A stretch of 64,000 nt of DNA from Mycolicibacterium cosmeticum (GTDB taxonomy: Bacteria > Actinomycetota > Actinomycetes > Mycobacteriales > Mycobacteriaceae): contig NZ_CCBB010000002.1 of assembly GCF_000613185.1 (NCBI RefSeq), forward strand, positions 434,001 to 498,000, read 5' to 3'. This document shows positions 47,381-56,801 of this stretch, piece after piece (position 1 is the first letter of the stretch; every line of letters begins with the position of its first letter). A program made the position numbers and the translations under genes. Under the pieces are notes generated by a model that saw nothing but the letters and a program-made list of their open reading frames with translations, was not told the origin of the DNA and did not search any database.

Positions 47381-47863
47381 TCAGACCGCCGACAGCAGCG
47401 CCAGCGCAGAGTCCTTCGAGATCTGCCAGCCGGTGGGGCTCGGGCCTGCGACGAAGGTCACAGTCTGCGTGGCCGACGCGCCGGTCGCGGCGGTGGCCGT
47501 CACATCGGCGGTGGCGAAGCCCTCACCCTCGTCGATGGCCGACAGCGCGAAGGTGAGCGGGAACTGGCCCTTGGCAGCGGCGTTGCGGTACGCGCGATCT
47601 GCGGCGATGGTCTCGATGCGGCCGAGGCCGCCCTGGATGTAGGCGGCTTTGCCGGAGAAGGATCCGGGGCCGGCCAGGCCGTTGAGCGTCTGCACCAACG
47701 GCGCCTCCAGCTGCGGGGCCGGCGTCTGCGGCAGCGGGGCGCCCCACGCCGCCGGGGTGATGGCGGGCGCGCCGCCCGATGCAACCGATGTCACAGTCCC
47801 CGTCGCGGCGGCGGCCACCACCGCGGCGGCGGCCATACCGGTAATGAGGGATTTCTGGATCAC
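47381..47863 (-). CDS. Secreted MTB12-family protein
   Basis: 160-residue exported protein. An N-terminal signal sequence (MIQKSLITGMAAAAVVAAAA, cleavage probably near residues 25-30) has no lipobox Cys. The mature region has GRIETIAADRAYRNAAAKGQFP (core AADRAYRNAAAKG) and PTGWQISKDSALALLSAV, as in the MTB12/CFP-2 antigen family. It lies eight bases before lppK, so they are cotranscribed and probably arose by duplication. Role unknown. Confidence 0.8.
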   Translation of the reverse strand: MIQKSLITGMAAAAVVAAAATGTVTSVASGGAPAITPAAWGAPLPQTPAPQLEAPLVQTLNGLAGPGSFSGKAAYIQGGLGRIETIAADRAYRNAAAKGQFPLTFALSAIDEGEGFATADVTATAATGASATQTVTFVAGPSPTGWQISKDSALALLSAV

Positions 47864-48008
47864 AGTGGTCCTTTCAATTGGGCCAGCTCATCAAGAGGTT
47901 AACAAGCGTTGCTGGTGTGTCGAATTCCTAGACCGCACACAAAGGCTGAATCGCCGGTAGCGTTGAAGTTGTTACTGCGCCAACATTCGGTGCGGGAGGG
48001 AGCGCAAC

Positions 48009-49856
48009 ATGAGCGAGTCAGAGCGTTCAGAGAATTCTCGTGACGATCTGAGCACACCACTTTCGGGCGAGGACGCTGCCGAACTGGAGCGGCTGCGCCA
48101 GGAGACCGCGGCGCTGCGCGAGCAGCTCGAGAACGCCGTGGGAGCATCCAGCGGATTGCGGACCGCCCGCGATGTCCATCAGCTCGAGGCACGCATCGAC
48201 TCCCTGGCGTCCCGCAACGCCAAGCTGATGGACACCCTCAAGGAGGCCAGGCAGCAGCTGCTGGCCCTGCGCGAGGAGGTCGACCGGCTGGGCCAGCCGC
48301 CCAGTGGCTACGGCGTGCTGCTGGCCACCCATGACGACGACACCGTCGACGTCTTCACCTCCGGGCGCAAGATGCGGCTCACCTGCTCGCCCAACATCGA
48401 CACCAGCACGCTGAAGCAGGGTCAGACCGTGCGCCTCAACGAGGCCCTCACGGTGGTCGAAGCCGGCACGTTCGAGGCCGTCGGTGAGATCAGCACGCTG
48501 CGCGAGATCCTGTCCGACGGACATCGGGCGCTGGTGGTCGGGCATGCCGACGAGGAGCGCATCGTGTGGCTGGCCGAACCGTTGGTGGCCGCCGAGTTCC
48601 TGCCCGAGGGTGTCGACATCGCCGAGGCCGACGAGCTCAACGGCCTGGACGACCAGCCCCGCAAGCTGCGTCCCGGCGACTCGCTGCTGGTGGACACCAA
48701 GGCCGGCTATGCCTTCGAGCGCATTCCCAAGGCCGAGGTCGAGGACCTGGTGCTGGAAGAGGTGCCCGACGTCAGCTACGGCGATATCGGTGGCCTGACC
48801 CGCCAGATCGAGCAGATCCGCGACGCGGTGGAACTGCCGTTCCTGCACAAGGATCTGTACCGGGAGTACGCGCTGCGTCCGCCCAAGGGCGTGTTGCTGT
48901 ACGGCCCGCCCGGATGCGGTAAGACGCTGATCGCCAAGGCGGTGGCGAACTCGCTGGCCAAGAAGATGGCCGAACTGCGGGGCGAGGAGTCCCGGGAGGC
49001 GAAGAGCTACTTCCTGAACATCAAGGGCCCGGAGCTGCTGAACAAGTTCGTCGGCGAGACCGAGCGGCACATCCGGCTGATCTTCCAGCGGGCGCGGGAG
49101 AAGGCGTCGGAGGGCACGCCAGTCATCGTGTTCTTCGACGAGATGGACTCGATCTTCCGCACCCGTGGCACGGGCGTGAGCTCCGACGTGGAGACCACCG
49201 TGGTGCCGCAGCTGCTGTCGGAGATCGACGGCGTCGAGGGCCTGGAGAACGTCATCGTGATCGGCGCGTCCAACCGCGAGGACATGATCGACCCCGCGAT
49301 CCTGCGGCCCGGCCGCCTGGACGTCAAGATCAAGATCGAGCGGCCGGATGCCGAAGCGGCGCAGGACATCTTCAGCAAGTACCTCACCGAGGACCTGCCG
49401 GTCCATGCCGACGATCTCGCCGAGTTCGGCGGCGACCGGGCGCTGACCATCAAGACGATGATCGAGAAGGTCGTCGACCGGATGTACGCCGAGATCGACG
49501 ACAACCGGTTCCTGGAGGTCACCTACGCCAACGGTGACAAGGAAGTCATGTACTTCAAGGACTTCAACTCCGGCGCCATGATCCAGAACGTCGTGGACCG
49601 GGCCAAGAAGTACGCGATCAAGTCGGTGCTGGAGACCGGGCAGAAGGGCCTGCGCATCCAGCACCTGCTGGACTCCATCGTCGACGAGTTCGCCGAGAAC
49701 GAGGACCTGCCCAACACCACCAACCCGGACGACTGGGCCAGGATCTCGGGCAAGAAGGGCGAGCGGATCGTCTACATCCGCACGCTGGTCACCGGCAAGT
49801 CGTCGAGTGCCAGCCGGGCGATCGACACCGAGTCGAACCTGGGTCAGTACCTCTGA
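48009..49856 (+). CDS. mpa: Mycobacterial proteasome ATPase Mpa (ARC)
   Basis: 615-residue AAA+ unfoldase of the Pup-proteasome. It has an N-terminal coiled coil that binds Pup (about residues 20-95) and tandem OB domains (about 100-240). The AAA module follows with Walker A GPPGCGKT, Walker [10 protein letters not shown] and an arginine-finger region. The C-terminal GQYL lets it dock on the 20S core. ATG 48009 has GGGAGGGAG upstream. It starts the proteasome locus, about 7 kb before dop. Confidence 0.97.
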   Translation: MSESERSENSRDDLSTPLSGEDAAELERLRQETAALREQLENAVGASSGLRTARDVHQLEARIDSLASRNAKLMDTLKEARQQLLALREEVDRLGQPPSGYGVLLATHDDDTVDVFTSGRKMRLTCSPNIDTSTLKQGQTVRLNEALTVVEAGTFEAVGEISTLREILSDGHRALVVGHADEERIVWLAEPLVAAEFLPEGVDIAEADELNGLDDQPRKLRPGDSLLVDTKAGYAFERIPKAEVEDLVLEEVPDVSYGDIGGLTRQIEQIRDAVELPFLHKDLYREYALRPPKGVLLYGPPGCGKTLIAKAVANSLAKKMAELRGEESREAKSYFLNIKGPELLNKFVGETERHIRLIFQRAREKASEGTPVIVFFDEMDSIFRTRGTGVSSDVETTVVPQLLSEIDGVEGLENVIVIGASNREDMIDPAILRPGRLDVKIKIERPDAEAAQDIFSKYLTEDLPVHADDLAEFGGDRALTIKTMIEKVVDRMYAEIDDNRFLEVTYANGDKEVMYFKDFNSGAMIQNVVDRAKKYAIKSVLETGQKGLRIQHLLDSIVDEFAENEDLPNTTNPDDWARISGKKGERIVYIRTLVTGKSSSASRAIDTESNLGQYL

Positions 49857-49874
49857 CCCAAGGCCCGGTAACTC

Positions 49875-50480
49875 GTGTCCGACGACGTATTCGGTAAGCG
49901 CTACGGAGAGGTCCTGCTGGTCAGGAACACCGAGTCGGGCCCGGAAGCGACGGTGTACAACACGTTTCCGCTCAGCGACTGTCCGGCCGAGTTGTGGGAC
50001 CGGCTGGACGCCGCGGACATCGCCGAGCGCAACGGTGCTGTCGCGGCGCTGCTGAACGGGCCCCGGTACTGGTTGATGAGCGGCATCGAGAAGGCCTCCG
50101 GTGCGCCGCTGCCGCACGAGACCTTCGGCGGTCTGGAGATGCTCAGGCAGGCCACGGTAAAGCTGTCCTCGATGAACCCGGCGCCTTACGGTGTCAACAC
50201 GGTCGACCGGCAAGCGGTGTTCGTCTTCGACGCCGGACGGCGAGTGTACGAACTCGTCGACCCGGACGGTCGGCGCTGGATCATGCAGACCTACAGCCAA
50301 ACGGTCGACAAGCATCTGGGCCTGGCCGACCTGCCCGGCCTGGCCGAGCGGTTGTCCCTGCCGCCCGGGTGGCGGTACCGGTCCCACATTCCGGAGCAGG
50401 CGATCGTCGTCGACACCCGGCAGCGCGACGCGACCGTCACCCAGGACGATCTGGCGAACACCTACTCGCTGATCGGCTGA
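49875..50480 (+). CDS. Conserved hypothetical protein, Rv2114-like
   Basis: 201-residue soluble protein starting MSDDVFGKRYGEVLLVRNTE, with a VDRQAVFVFDAGRRVYELVD stretch (core FDAGRRVYELVD) and RWIMQTYSQTVD. No known catalytic motif was recognised. It follows mpa by 18 bases and corresponds by position to Rv2114, so it is probably cotranscribed with mpa. GTG 49875. It overlaps the convergent LysR gene by 19 bases. Function unknown. Confidence 0.78.
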   Translation: MSDDVFGKRYGEVLLVRNTESGPEATVYNTFPLSDCPAELWDRLDAADIAERNGAVAALLNGPRYWLMSGIEKASGAPLPHETFGGLEMLRQATVKLSSMNPAPYGVNTVDRQAVFVFDAGRRVYELVDPDGRRWIMQTYSQTVDKHLGLADLPGLAERLSLPPGWRYRSHIPEQAIVVDTRQRDATVTQDDLANTYSLIG

Positions 50481-51367
50481 GCGATCCCGGCGGCGATGGT
50501 GCCCAGTTCGTCCAGCACCGCGCCGACGGCCGGCCGCGCCACGGCCCCGGCGCGGGTGACCGCCTCGACACGGCGGGCCACGGTGATGTCGCTGATCGGC
50601 AACCGCACCAGCGAGCGGTTCAGCAGCACGAACCGCGGCATCAGCGCGATGCCCAGGCCGGCGTGCACCAGTTCCTCGGCGACGCGGAAGTCGTTGACCC
50701 GCTGCGTGATCCGCGGCTGTACGCCGGTCAGCAGGGCCAGCGAGTTGAGCACGTCGTCGACCATCAGGCCACCCTGGACCCCGATCCACCGATCGTCGGC
50801 CAGTTCCGCCAGCCGCACCCGATCTCGGCCGGCCAGTCGATGGCCGGCGGACATCACCACATCGAGCGGTTCGCGCAGCAGGTGCGTCGCGGTGAACCGT
50901 GGACCCCAATCCGCCGTGTCGCGGTCGTCGCGGTGGACCACGACGATATCGAACTCGGTCAGTTGCTGCGCCGCCTGGGACGCGGGCACGTCGATATCGC
51001 GGCCGATGACGTCGACGCCGCGGGCGCGTGCGCGGATGATCAACGGCGCCAACAGCATTGCCGCACCGGAGGGGAAGAAGGAGACGCTGACCTGCCCTCG
51101 TTCGGTGCTGCGGTAGGCCGCCATCTCGGCGGCGGCCCGGTCCAGGGCGCCCAGCACGGCGTCGGCGTGGTCGACCAGCACGCGTCCGGCGTCGGTGAGC
51201 CGCAGCCGGCGTCCCACCGGTTCGAGCAGGGGTACGCCCGCTTCCCGCGTCAGGACCTTGAGCTGTTGGCTCACCGCCGACGGTGTCATCGACAGCACGT
51301 CCGCGACGGCGGCCACCGTGCCGTGATCGGCGAGTTCGCGCAGCATCCGCAACCGGTGAACATCCAT
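50462..51367 (-). CDS. LysR-family transcriptional regulator
   Basis: 301-residue LysR regulator. The winged helix at the N-terminus includes MLRELADHGTVAAVADVL and MTPSAVSQQLKVLTREAG; the effector-binding domain follows from about residue 90. It diverges from the EamA-family exporter across 47 bases and most likely controls it. ATG 51367. It is absent from the M. tuberculosis locus as I remember it. Confidence 0.92.
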   Translation of the reverse strand: MDVHRLRMLRELADHGTVAAVADVLSMTPSAVSQQLKVLTREAGVPLLEPVGRRLRLTDAGRVLVDHADAVLGALDRAAAEMAAYRSTERGQVSVSFFPSGAAMLLAPLIIRARARGVDVIGRDIDVPASQAAQQLTEFDIVVVHRDDRDTADWGPRFTATHLLREPLDVVMSAGHRLAGRDRVRLAELADDRWIGVQGGLMVDDVLNSLALLTGVQPRITQRVNDFRVAEELVHAGLGIALMPRFVLLNRSLVRLPISDITVARRVEAVTRAGAVARPAVGAVLDELGTIAAGIAQPISE

Positions 51368-51386
51368 GTAGTAAGGCTACATCGAT

Positions 51387-51398
51387 TGATTAGAATCA
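51387..51398. promoter_or_regulatory. LysR-type inverted repeat TGATT-AG-AATCA
   Basis: The 5+2+5 palindrome lies in the 47-base divergent region between the LysR regulator and the exporter, 17 bases from the exporter ATG, as expected for a LysR binding site. Confidence 0.5.
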
Positions 51399-51414
51399 TT
51401 AGATTGACTGAATC

Positions 51415-52626
51415 ATGGGGGTTGACCAGGCTGGACCCATGCGCCTCGTCGACTCCGCCCTGCTCGCCGTGGCCGTGGCATGGGGTTCCAGCTACCTCGC
51501 GGCCAAGGAAATCGTCACCGCGGACTCTGTGTTCGGCTTCCTGGCGATGCGTTTCGGCATCGCCACCCTGGCACTGGCCCTGCTGATGGGCACGCGGCTG
51601 CGCCGGATCGGCCGCGCCGAAATATGGTCCGGTATGCTCTTCGGCGCCATCCTGGCCGCCGTCCTGGTGTGCGAAACCTACGGCGTCACCATGACATCGG
51701 CGTCGAACGCCGGTCTGATCATCGCCCTGGCCATCGTCATCACCCCGATGCTGCAACGCGACGCCATCCCGCCGGCCTTCTATCCGGCGGCAGGCACGGC
51801 GGTCCTGGGCTGTGTCCTGCTGACCCAGTCGGGTGGCTTCGCCGCCCCCGGTGCCGGTGATGTGCTGGTGGCGGTGGCCGCCGTGCTGCGGGCGGTGCAC
51901 GTCACGGTCATCGACCGGACCTCGGTGCGGCGGCCGACCGATCCGGCGGCGACGACCCTGGTGCAGTTGGCGACCGTCGCCGTACTCGGGACAGTGGCGG
52001 CGGGCATCGGTGGACAGTGGGGATCGGCCGCGCGGATGTCGGGAGCCGACTGGGCACTCACGCTGTATCTGGCACTGGCCTGTACCGTCTTCGCGTTCGG
52101 GGTGCAGATGTGGGCGTTGCGGCGGACCTCGCCGGCACGGGTGAGCCTGCTACTGGGCACCGAGCCGTTGTGGGCCGTGCTCGTCGGGCTCGGATTGGCC
52201 GGCGACCGGCTGACCGCCGTCGGGGTGGCCGGCGCCGCCCTGCTGCTGGCCGGAACCTGCTGGGGTCGTGTGCTTCTCACCCGCTTCCAGCTCGAGGTAG
52301 GCGTCCCGGCCGGCGAGGCTGACCGCGACATCGGCGATCAGCGGGTCGAAAAAGCGTTGCCGGTACAGCGGGTCGACGCTGGTGCTGACGGTGAAGTAGA
52401 GGCCGGACAGCACCGCGACGAACAGCGAGGTGTGCACCACGGTCTGCGGTATCGGGATGTGCACCCCGAACCACGTTCCGGCACAAGGCGGCTCGCCCCC
52501 GGCGACGGAACACTGGCTCTCCGCCGACCACAACACCGTGACGTCGTCGGGGATCGCGATGACGCCCAGCGCCAGGAAGAACGCGAACAGCCCGGTGGTG
52601 AACAGGACCACCTGAATCGCCTGTGA
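51415..52626 (+). CDS. EamA/DMT-family transporter with antisense C-terminal extension
   Basis: 403-residue frame. The first 290 residues are a ten-helix drug/metabolite transporter: AVAWGSSYLAAKE, MRFGIATLALALL, and GTEPLWAVLVGLGLAGDRL in the second EamA repeat. It probably exports an amino acid or other small solute. ATG 51415 or 51439 can start it. The remaining 115 residues (about 52285-52626) are charged, lack hydrophobic segments and are read antisense to the convergent membrane protein. They are most likely an unusual run-on after loss of the normal stop. Confidence 0.82.
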   Translation: MGVDQAGPMRLVDSALLAVAVAWGSSYLAAKEIVTADSVFGFLAMRFGIATLALALLMGTRLRRIGRAEIWSGMLFGAILAAVLVCETYGVTMTSASNAGLIIALAIVITPMLQRDAIPPAFYPAAGTAVLGCVLLTQSGGFAAPGAGDVLVAVAAVLRAVHVTVIDRTSVRRPTDPAATTLVQLATVAVLGTVAAGIGGQWGSAARMSGADWALTLYLALACTVFAFGVQMWALRRTSPARVSLLLGTEPLWAVLVGLGLAGDRLTAVGVAGAALLLAGTCWGRVLLTRFQLEVGVPAGEADRDIGDQRVEKALPVQRVDAGADGEVEAGQHRDEQRGVHHGLRYRDVHPEPRSGTRRLAPGDGTLALRRPQHRDVVGDRDDAQRQEEREQPGGEQDHLNRL

Positions 52627-53451
52627 CACCACCATGATCGCCACCACGTTGACATTCTCGGCGCGCGAGAGCTGCGTCCGGGCGGGTTGCCGGCCCGGTG
52701 CCGGCTGCAACGGGGTGCCGGCCAGCAACCGCGCCGGATCCGTTTGTTCGGCGCGGCCGTCGCGCAGCGCCTGCACCTCGTCGCGGATGGTGGCGACCAC
52801 GAACACCAGCGCCACCAGGGCCAGGAAACCGATTGTCTGCCATAGTCGTTGACGCGTCATCCGGGCCGCCAGCTGCCACAGCTCACCGGTGAAGTACACG
52901 ACCACGGTCAACATCAGCAGCGGCAGCGCCCGGCTCATCAGGGTGCCCAGCGCGCCCAGCTGCACCCAGGCGAAGCGGAAGGCCCACGCCGCGATCGACC
53001 CGAAGCCCAGATACGTCAGCCAGATCGCCAGCAGCGAAATCAGCACGAACACCGGAGCTTCGGCGGCCGCCGCAGCCGTCCATCCGCTCACCGTCACCGG
53101 CATCACGACCACGAAGATCGCCATCACCACCCAGGCGCCGGAACGGCGGCCGGTCTCGCCGAGCCGGCTGTCCAGCCGGTGCAGCACGGTCAGTGCGAAC
53201 GGCGCCGCGAGCAGGACCGCCGCGATCACCCCGAGCCGCACCGCATACCCGTAATCGGGCCGCTCATCGGTGACCTCGGCGAGCAGCATGGTCACCGCCG
53301 TCAGCGCCCCGACGGCCGAGATCATCGGGGCGGACCGTTCCACCAACGCCCGGGAGCGCACCCGCCGGGTCAGCACCAGTGGCAGGCCACGACGCAGGAA
53401 CCACTCATGCACGGCCGATACGTCGGCAGCCACCACCCGGGACACCGCCAT
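52150..53451 (-). CDS. Membrane protein, paralog of the Rv2113-like protein
   Basis: 433-residue polytopic membrane protein with about eight hydrophobic segments, starting MAVSRVVAADVSAVHEWFLRRGLPLVL (key: EWFLRRGLPLVL). The same HxWFLRRGLP motif, a SRAxNVNVV / LSRLERINVVFV segment and an FFDPLIAD / FLDPLIED segment recur in the protein at 55562-56701. The last 45 residues past GRDAYLELEAG are Gly/Gln-rich and run antisense to the exporter. ATG 53451 is 31 bases from the divergent histidine kinase start. Function unknown. Confidence 0.8.
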   Translation of the reverse strand: MAVSRVVAADVSAVHEWFLRRGLPLVLTRRVRSRALVERSAPMISAVGALTAVTMLLAEVTDERPDYGYAVRLGVIAAVLLAAPFALTVLHRLDSRLGETGRRSGAWVVMAIFVVVMPVTVSGWTAAAAAEAPVFVLISLLAIWLTYLGFGSIAAWAFRFAWVQLGALGTLMSRALPLLMLTVVVYFTGELWQLAARMTRQRLWQTIGFLALVALVFVVATIRDEVQALRDGRAEQTDPARLLAGTPLQPAPGRQPARTQLSRAENVNVVAIMVVSQAIQVVLFTTGLFAFFLALGVIAIPDDVTVLWSAESQCSVAGGEPPCAGTWFGVHIPIPQTVVHTSLFVAVLSGLYFTVSTSVDPLYRQRFFDPLIADVAVSLAGRDAYLELEAGEKHTTPAGSGQQQGGAGHPDGGQPVAGQSEPDEHGPQRLGAQ

Positions 53452-53482
53452 ATTGTCGGCGATCTGGTGCAATCTGGGGGAG

Positions 53483-54898
53483 ATGCGACGAGAACTGCTG
53501 CGACCCGCGAACTGGGGAATCTCGGCCCGGTCCGCCTTCGTGGCGGCCAGCGTGGTGTTCGTCGCGCTCGGCATCGCCGGGATGGTGCTCTCGGCGGTGC
53601 TGTACCGCTCGATGCTCAGCGGTGTCGACAACGCCGCCGCGGCCCGGGTCACCGAGGTGGCCGCGGGTATCGCCCGCTCCGGGCCGGCGGCGTTGGACGA
53701 CGAGTTGCTGGCCACCGACGAACGCATCGTGGCCGTGCAGGTCATCGTCCACGACGGATCGGGCGGCGGCCGGGTGGTGTTGCGCTCGGCGTCCGCACCC
53801 GACACACCGCTGATCCCGGTCGGCGAGCTCGGTACCGGCACCCGGATCGGGCTGCCCGACGCCGCCGCGCAATACGGCCACATCCGGTTCAGCGCCCAGT
53901 CCGTGGAGGACCCGGCCGGCCACACCTACACGGTGCTGGTGGGCGAGGGCAGCCGGGTGGTGACGGCGACCGTGAGCACGGTGGTGGTGGCCCTGGCCAT
54001 CGCCGCACCGGTGGTGATCGCCGTGTCGGCGGCGGCCACCTACCTCCTGGTCCGCCGATCGCTGCGATCGGTCGACGAGATCCGTGCCCACGTGGACGCC
54101 ATCACCACCTCCGATCTCACCGGCCGGGTCCCGGTGCCCGACAGCCGTGACGAGATCGCCGCGCTCGCGGTGACGATGAACGAGATGCTGGCCCGCGTCG
54201 AGGCCGGTCACGCCGCCCAGCAGCGCTTCGTCGGCGACGCGTCCCACGAACTGCGCAGCCCGCTGGCCACCATCATCTCCGCGCTGGAGGTCGCCCAGGC
54301 GCACCCCGACCTGCTCAACGCCGACCTGGCCGAGCACACCCTGCTACCGGAGGCCCATCGGATGGCGTCGCTGATCGACGACCTGCTGCTGCTGGCCCGG
54401 GCCGACGAGCGGGGACTGACCACACGCTCGGCCGACGTCGACCTCGACGACCTGGCCACCGGGGCGGCCGAGGCCCTGCGGCACACCACCACCCTGGAGG
54501 TGCGCTGTGAGGCGGAACCCACCCGGGTGACCGGTGATGCCGCGGCGCTGACCAGGGTGCTGCGCAATCTGCTCGACAACGCGGCCCGCCATGCGGTGTC
54601 GCTCATCGAGATCACCGTCGGCACCGACGACGGGCACGCGGTACTCACCGTCGGCGACGACGGTCCAGGGGTGCCGGTGGCGGATCGGCGTCGGGTCTTC
54701 GACCGGTTCGTGCGGCTGGACGGCGACCGGTCCCGGAGTGCGGGCGGCACCGGCCTCGGGTTGGCCATCGTCGCGGAAATCGTTGCCGCCCACCACGGCC
54801 GGGTATGGCTGACGGACCGGCCCGGCGGCGGGGCGCAGGTGGTGGTCACCCTGCCCGTCGACGCCGCCGAACGCGATCAGGCGGTGGTCAGCCGGTAA
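53483..54898 (+). CDS. Sensor histidine kinase
   Basis: 471-residue membrane sensor. TM1 lies at about 15-38 and TM2 at about 160-182, enclosing an extracytoplasmic sensor domain of about 120 residues. A HAMP domain with SRDEIAALAVTMNEM follows. The dimerisation domain FVGDASHELRSPLATI has phospho-accepting His255. The ATPase domain has LLDNAARHA, DDGPGVPVADR and GTGLGLAI. ATG 53483 has GGGGGAG upstream. It converges with its probable partner regulator, overlapping it by 22 bases. Signal unknown. Confidence 0.93.
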   Translation: MRRELLRPANWGISARSAFVAASVVFVALGIAGMVLSAVLYRSMLSGVDNAAAARVTEVAAGIARSGPAALDDELLATDERIVAVQVIVHDGSGGGRVVLRSASAPDTPLIPVGELGTGTRIGLPDAAAQYGHIRFSAQSVEDPAGHTYTVLVGEGSRVVTATVSTVVVALAIAAPVVIAVSAAATYLLVRRSLRSVDEIRAHVDAITTSDLTGRVPVPDSRDEIAALAVTMNEMLARVEAGHAAQQRFVGDASHELRSPLATIISALEVAQAHPDLLNADLAEHTLLPEAHRMASLIDDLLLLARADERGLTTRSADVDLDDLATGAAEALRHTTTLEVRCEAEPTRVTGDAAALTRVLRNLLDNAARHAVSLIEITVGTDDGHAVLTVGDDGPGVPVADRRRVFDRFVRLDGDRSRSAGGTGLGLAIVAEIVAAHHGRVWLTDRPGGGAQVVVTLPVDAAERDQAVVSR

Positions 54899-55548
54899 CC
54901 CACGCCGCGAACGGTTTCGATGGTGTTGGTACCGAACGGTGCGTCGATCTTGCGCCGGAGGTAGCCGACGTACACCTCGACGACATTGTCCGGACCGTCG
55001 TAATGGGTATCCCAGACATTCTGCAGCAGTTCGGCTTTGGTGACGGCGGTGTCCTTGTTGCGCATCAGGTACTCCAGCACGCCGTACTCGCGCGGGGTCA
55101 GCGTGATGAGGGTGTCCGCGCGGGACACCACCCGGTGGATCGGGTCCAAGGTGAGGGTGCCCGCGGTGATCACGGCCGGCCGTTGCGCGGTGCTGCGCCG
55201 CACCAGGGCGCGCAGCCGCGCCACCAGCACGATGAACGAGAACGGTTTGGTGAGATAGTCGTCGGCGCCCAGCTCGAACGCGTCGGCCTGGTCGTAGTCG
55301 CCGTCCTTGGCCGTCAGCATCAGCACCGGCGTCCACACCTCACGCGCACGCATCCGGCGCAACACCTCGTACCCGCTGAGCCCGGGCACCATGATGTCCA
55401 ACACGATGACGTCGAACTGGTTCTCGGTGGCCTGGCGCAGGCCCTCGACGCCGTCGCCCGCCTCGGTCACCTCGAAGCCTTCGGCGCGCAGCCCGACGGC
55501 CAGGGTCGACCGGAGCCGCGATTCGTCCTCGACGATCAGAAGTTTCAT
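54877..55548 (-). CDS. OmpR-family response regulator
   Basis: 223-residue two-component regulator. The receiver domain has IVEDE, phospho-acceptor Asp51 (VIVLDIMVPG), Thr/Lys switch residues in MLTAKDG and DYLTKPFS. The winged-helix output domain has LTPREYGVLEYLM and ETVRGVGYRL. ATG 55548 is 13 bases after the Rv2113-like membrane protein stop, so these two are an operon. Partner of the convergent kinase by location; this pairing is inferred. Confidence 0.93.
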   Translation of the reverse strand: MKLLIVEDESRLRSTLAVGLRAEGFEVTEAGDGVEGLRQATENQFDVIVLDIMVPGLSGYEVLRRMRAREVWTPVLMLTAKDGDYDQADAFELGADDYLTKPFSFIVLVARLRALVRRSTAQRPAVITAGTLTLDPIHRVVSRADTLITLTPREYGVLEYLMRNKDTAVTKAELLQNVWDTHYDGPDNVVEVYVGYLRRKIDAPFGTNTIETVRGVGYRLTTA

Positions 55549-55561
55549 GACACTTTCATGT

Positions 55562-56701
55562 CTACCGTCCGGCGCCGGGCCGGGTGTACAGCCGGTACCG
55601 GTCGCGGGCGTCGAGGGTGAGCGTGAGGTCCTCGATCAGCGGATCGAGGAACCGGGTCCGGTAGTCGGAATCGCCAGCTGCCCGGGCACTGATGTACATG
55701 AACGTCATCGCGCCGAGGAACATCGCGGTCTGGATGAGCGCCTGCGGGATGGGCAGCGTCATCCCGAGGATCATCCCGTCGCTGGCCCCGTTGCGGGTCC
55801 ACTCGGCCAGCAGCCGCGGGGTCAGCAGGATCAGCCCGAGCACCCCGAAGATCAGCGTGGTCACCACCGCGACCGCCAGCACCTGCAGCACCTGGGACAG
55901 CACCAGCACGAACACCACGTTGATCCGCTCCAGCCGGGACAGCCGCGTCCGCTGCGCCGGCGCGGGCAGGCCGTGGAACGGGGTGCCCAGCAGTGCGCCG
56001 TCCACCTTCGGTGGCCGCGTCGCCGACATGAGGGTGGGGCGCACCCGGTCCACGGTCGCCGACGTGACGAAGGCGACCGCGATCCCGCCCAGGAACAGCA
56101 GGGCCAACCACAACCGCGACCGCGGGACATAGGCCGCCATCAGCCACACGTAGGTGTTGAAGAACACCAGGACCGTCAACAGGATCACCGGTAGCGCCCG
56201 CGCCAGCAGGCCCCCGACGAGCGACAGGTTGTGCAGCATCGAGCGCAGCGCGAGCCCGAGGATCGACCCGATTCCGCATGCGGTCAGCGCGACGGTGGCC
56301 GCGATCAGCCCGGCGACCAACAGCACGTCGGCCAGCACGTACGCCGACGGTCCGCCGAAGACGGCGCCGAGCACGCACACCAGCACCGCGGCCGCGGCCG
56401 CGGCCGCGCGCCCGCGCAGGCTGCCGATCCGCGACACCGCCCAGCCGACCGCCGCCGCCACCGGCAGCACCAGGACCAGCAGCACGAGGATGAACCACTC
56501 GTTGCGGGTCGGCGAGCCGTCGATGTCGATGGTGTGTTTACCGGTGATGGCCACGACGGCCACCGAGTTGGCCATGAACACCGCCAGCACCGCCAGCGCC
56601 GGTGCGCTGCGCTGCCAGAGATGCCGCGCCAACACGCCCGGGCGCAGCACCGTGGGCAGCCCGCGCCGGAGAAACCAGGCGTGCGCCTCGACCAGGTCCA
56701 A
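55562..56701 (-). CDS. Rv2113-like integral membrane protein
   Basis: 379-residue polytopic protein with eight or so membrane segments. It starts MDLVEAHAWFLRRGLPTVL and ends TLDARDRYRLYTRPGAGR. It matches Rv2113 by position next to dop on the opposite strand. It is a paralog of the protein at 52150-53451 (shared WFLRRGLP, RALP, DPLI segments). It is upstream of and cotranscribed with the response regulator. Function unknown; its place beside dop is conserved between species as remembered. Confidence 0.85.
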   Translation of the reverse strand: MDLVEAHAWFLRRGLPTVLRPGVLARHLWQRSAPALAVLAVFMANSVAVVAITGKHTIDIDGSPTRNEWFILVLLVLVLPVAAAVGWAVSRIGSLRGRAAAAAAAVLVCVLGAVFGGPSAYVLADVLLVAGLIAATVALTACGIGSILGLALRSMLHNLSLVGGLLARALPVILLTVLVFFNTYVWLMAAYVPRSRLWLALLFLGGIAVAFVTSATVDRVRPTLMSATRPPKVDGALLGTPFHGLPAPAQRTRLSRLERINVVFVLVLSQVLQVLAVAVVTTLIFGVLGLILLTPRLLAEWTRNGASDGMILGMTLPIPQALIQTAMFLGAMTFMYISARAAGDSDYRTRFLDPLIEDLTLTLDARDRYRLYTRPGAGR

Positions 56702-56787
56702 TTCGCCTCCGTAATCCGGGCGGGCAAGCCGAGCGAGTAATCCGGCGCTCGTCGGGCCCTACCTGACATCGGCCGGGCGCCCGTCGC

Positions 56788-56793
56788 TAGGGT
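56788..56793 (+). promoter_or_regulatory. dop: Putative dop -10 element TAGGGT
   Basis: TAGGGT ends eight bases before ATG 56802, giving a leaderless or nearly leaderless dop-pup-prcB-prcA transcript. No clear -35 is seen. Confidence 0.45.
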
Positions 56794-56801
56794 TGCAACT
56801 T

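Noticed and set aside
48027..50909. Very long antisense open frame opposite mpa and its downstream gene
   Set aside because: High-GC shadow: mpa is unmistakable on the plus strand, and the antisense translation is His/Asp/Gly/Arg-rich without any family resemblance.
52285..52626. A functional soluble domain fused to the EamA transporter
   Set aside because: The extension is antisense to a conserved membrane protein and has shadow-type composition, so a run-on is more likely than a domain.
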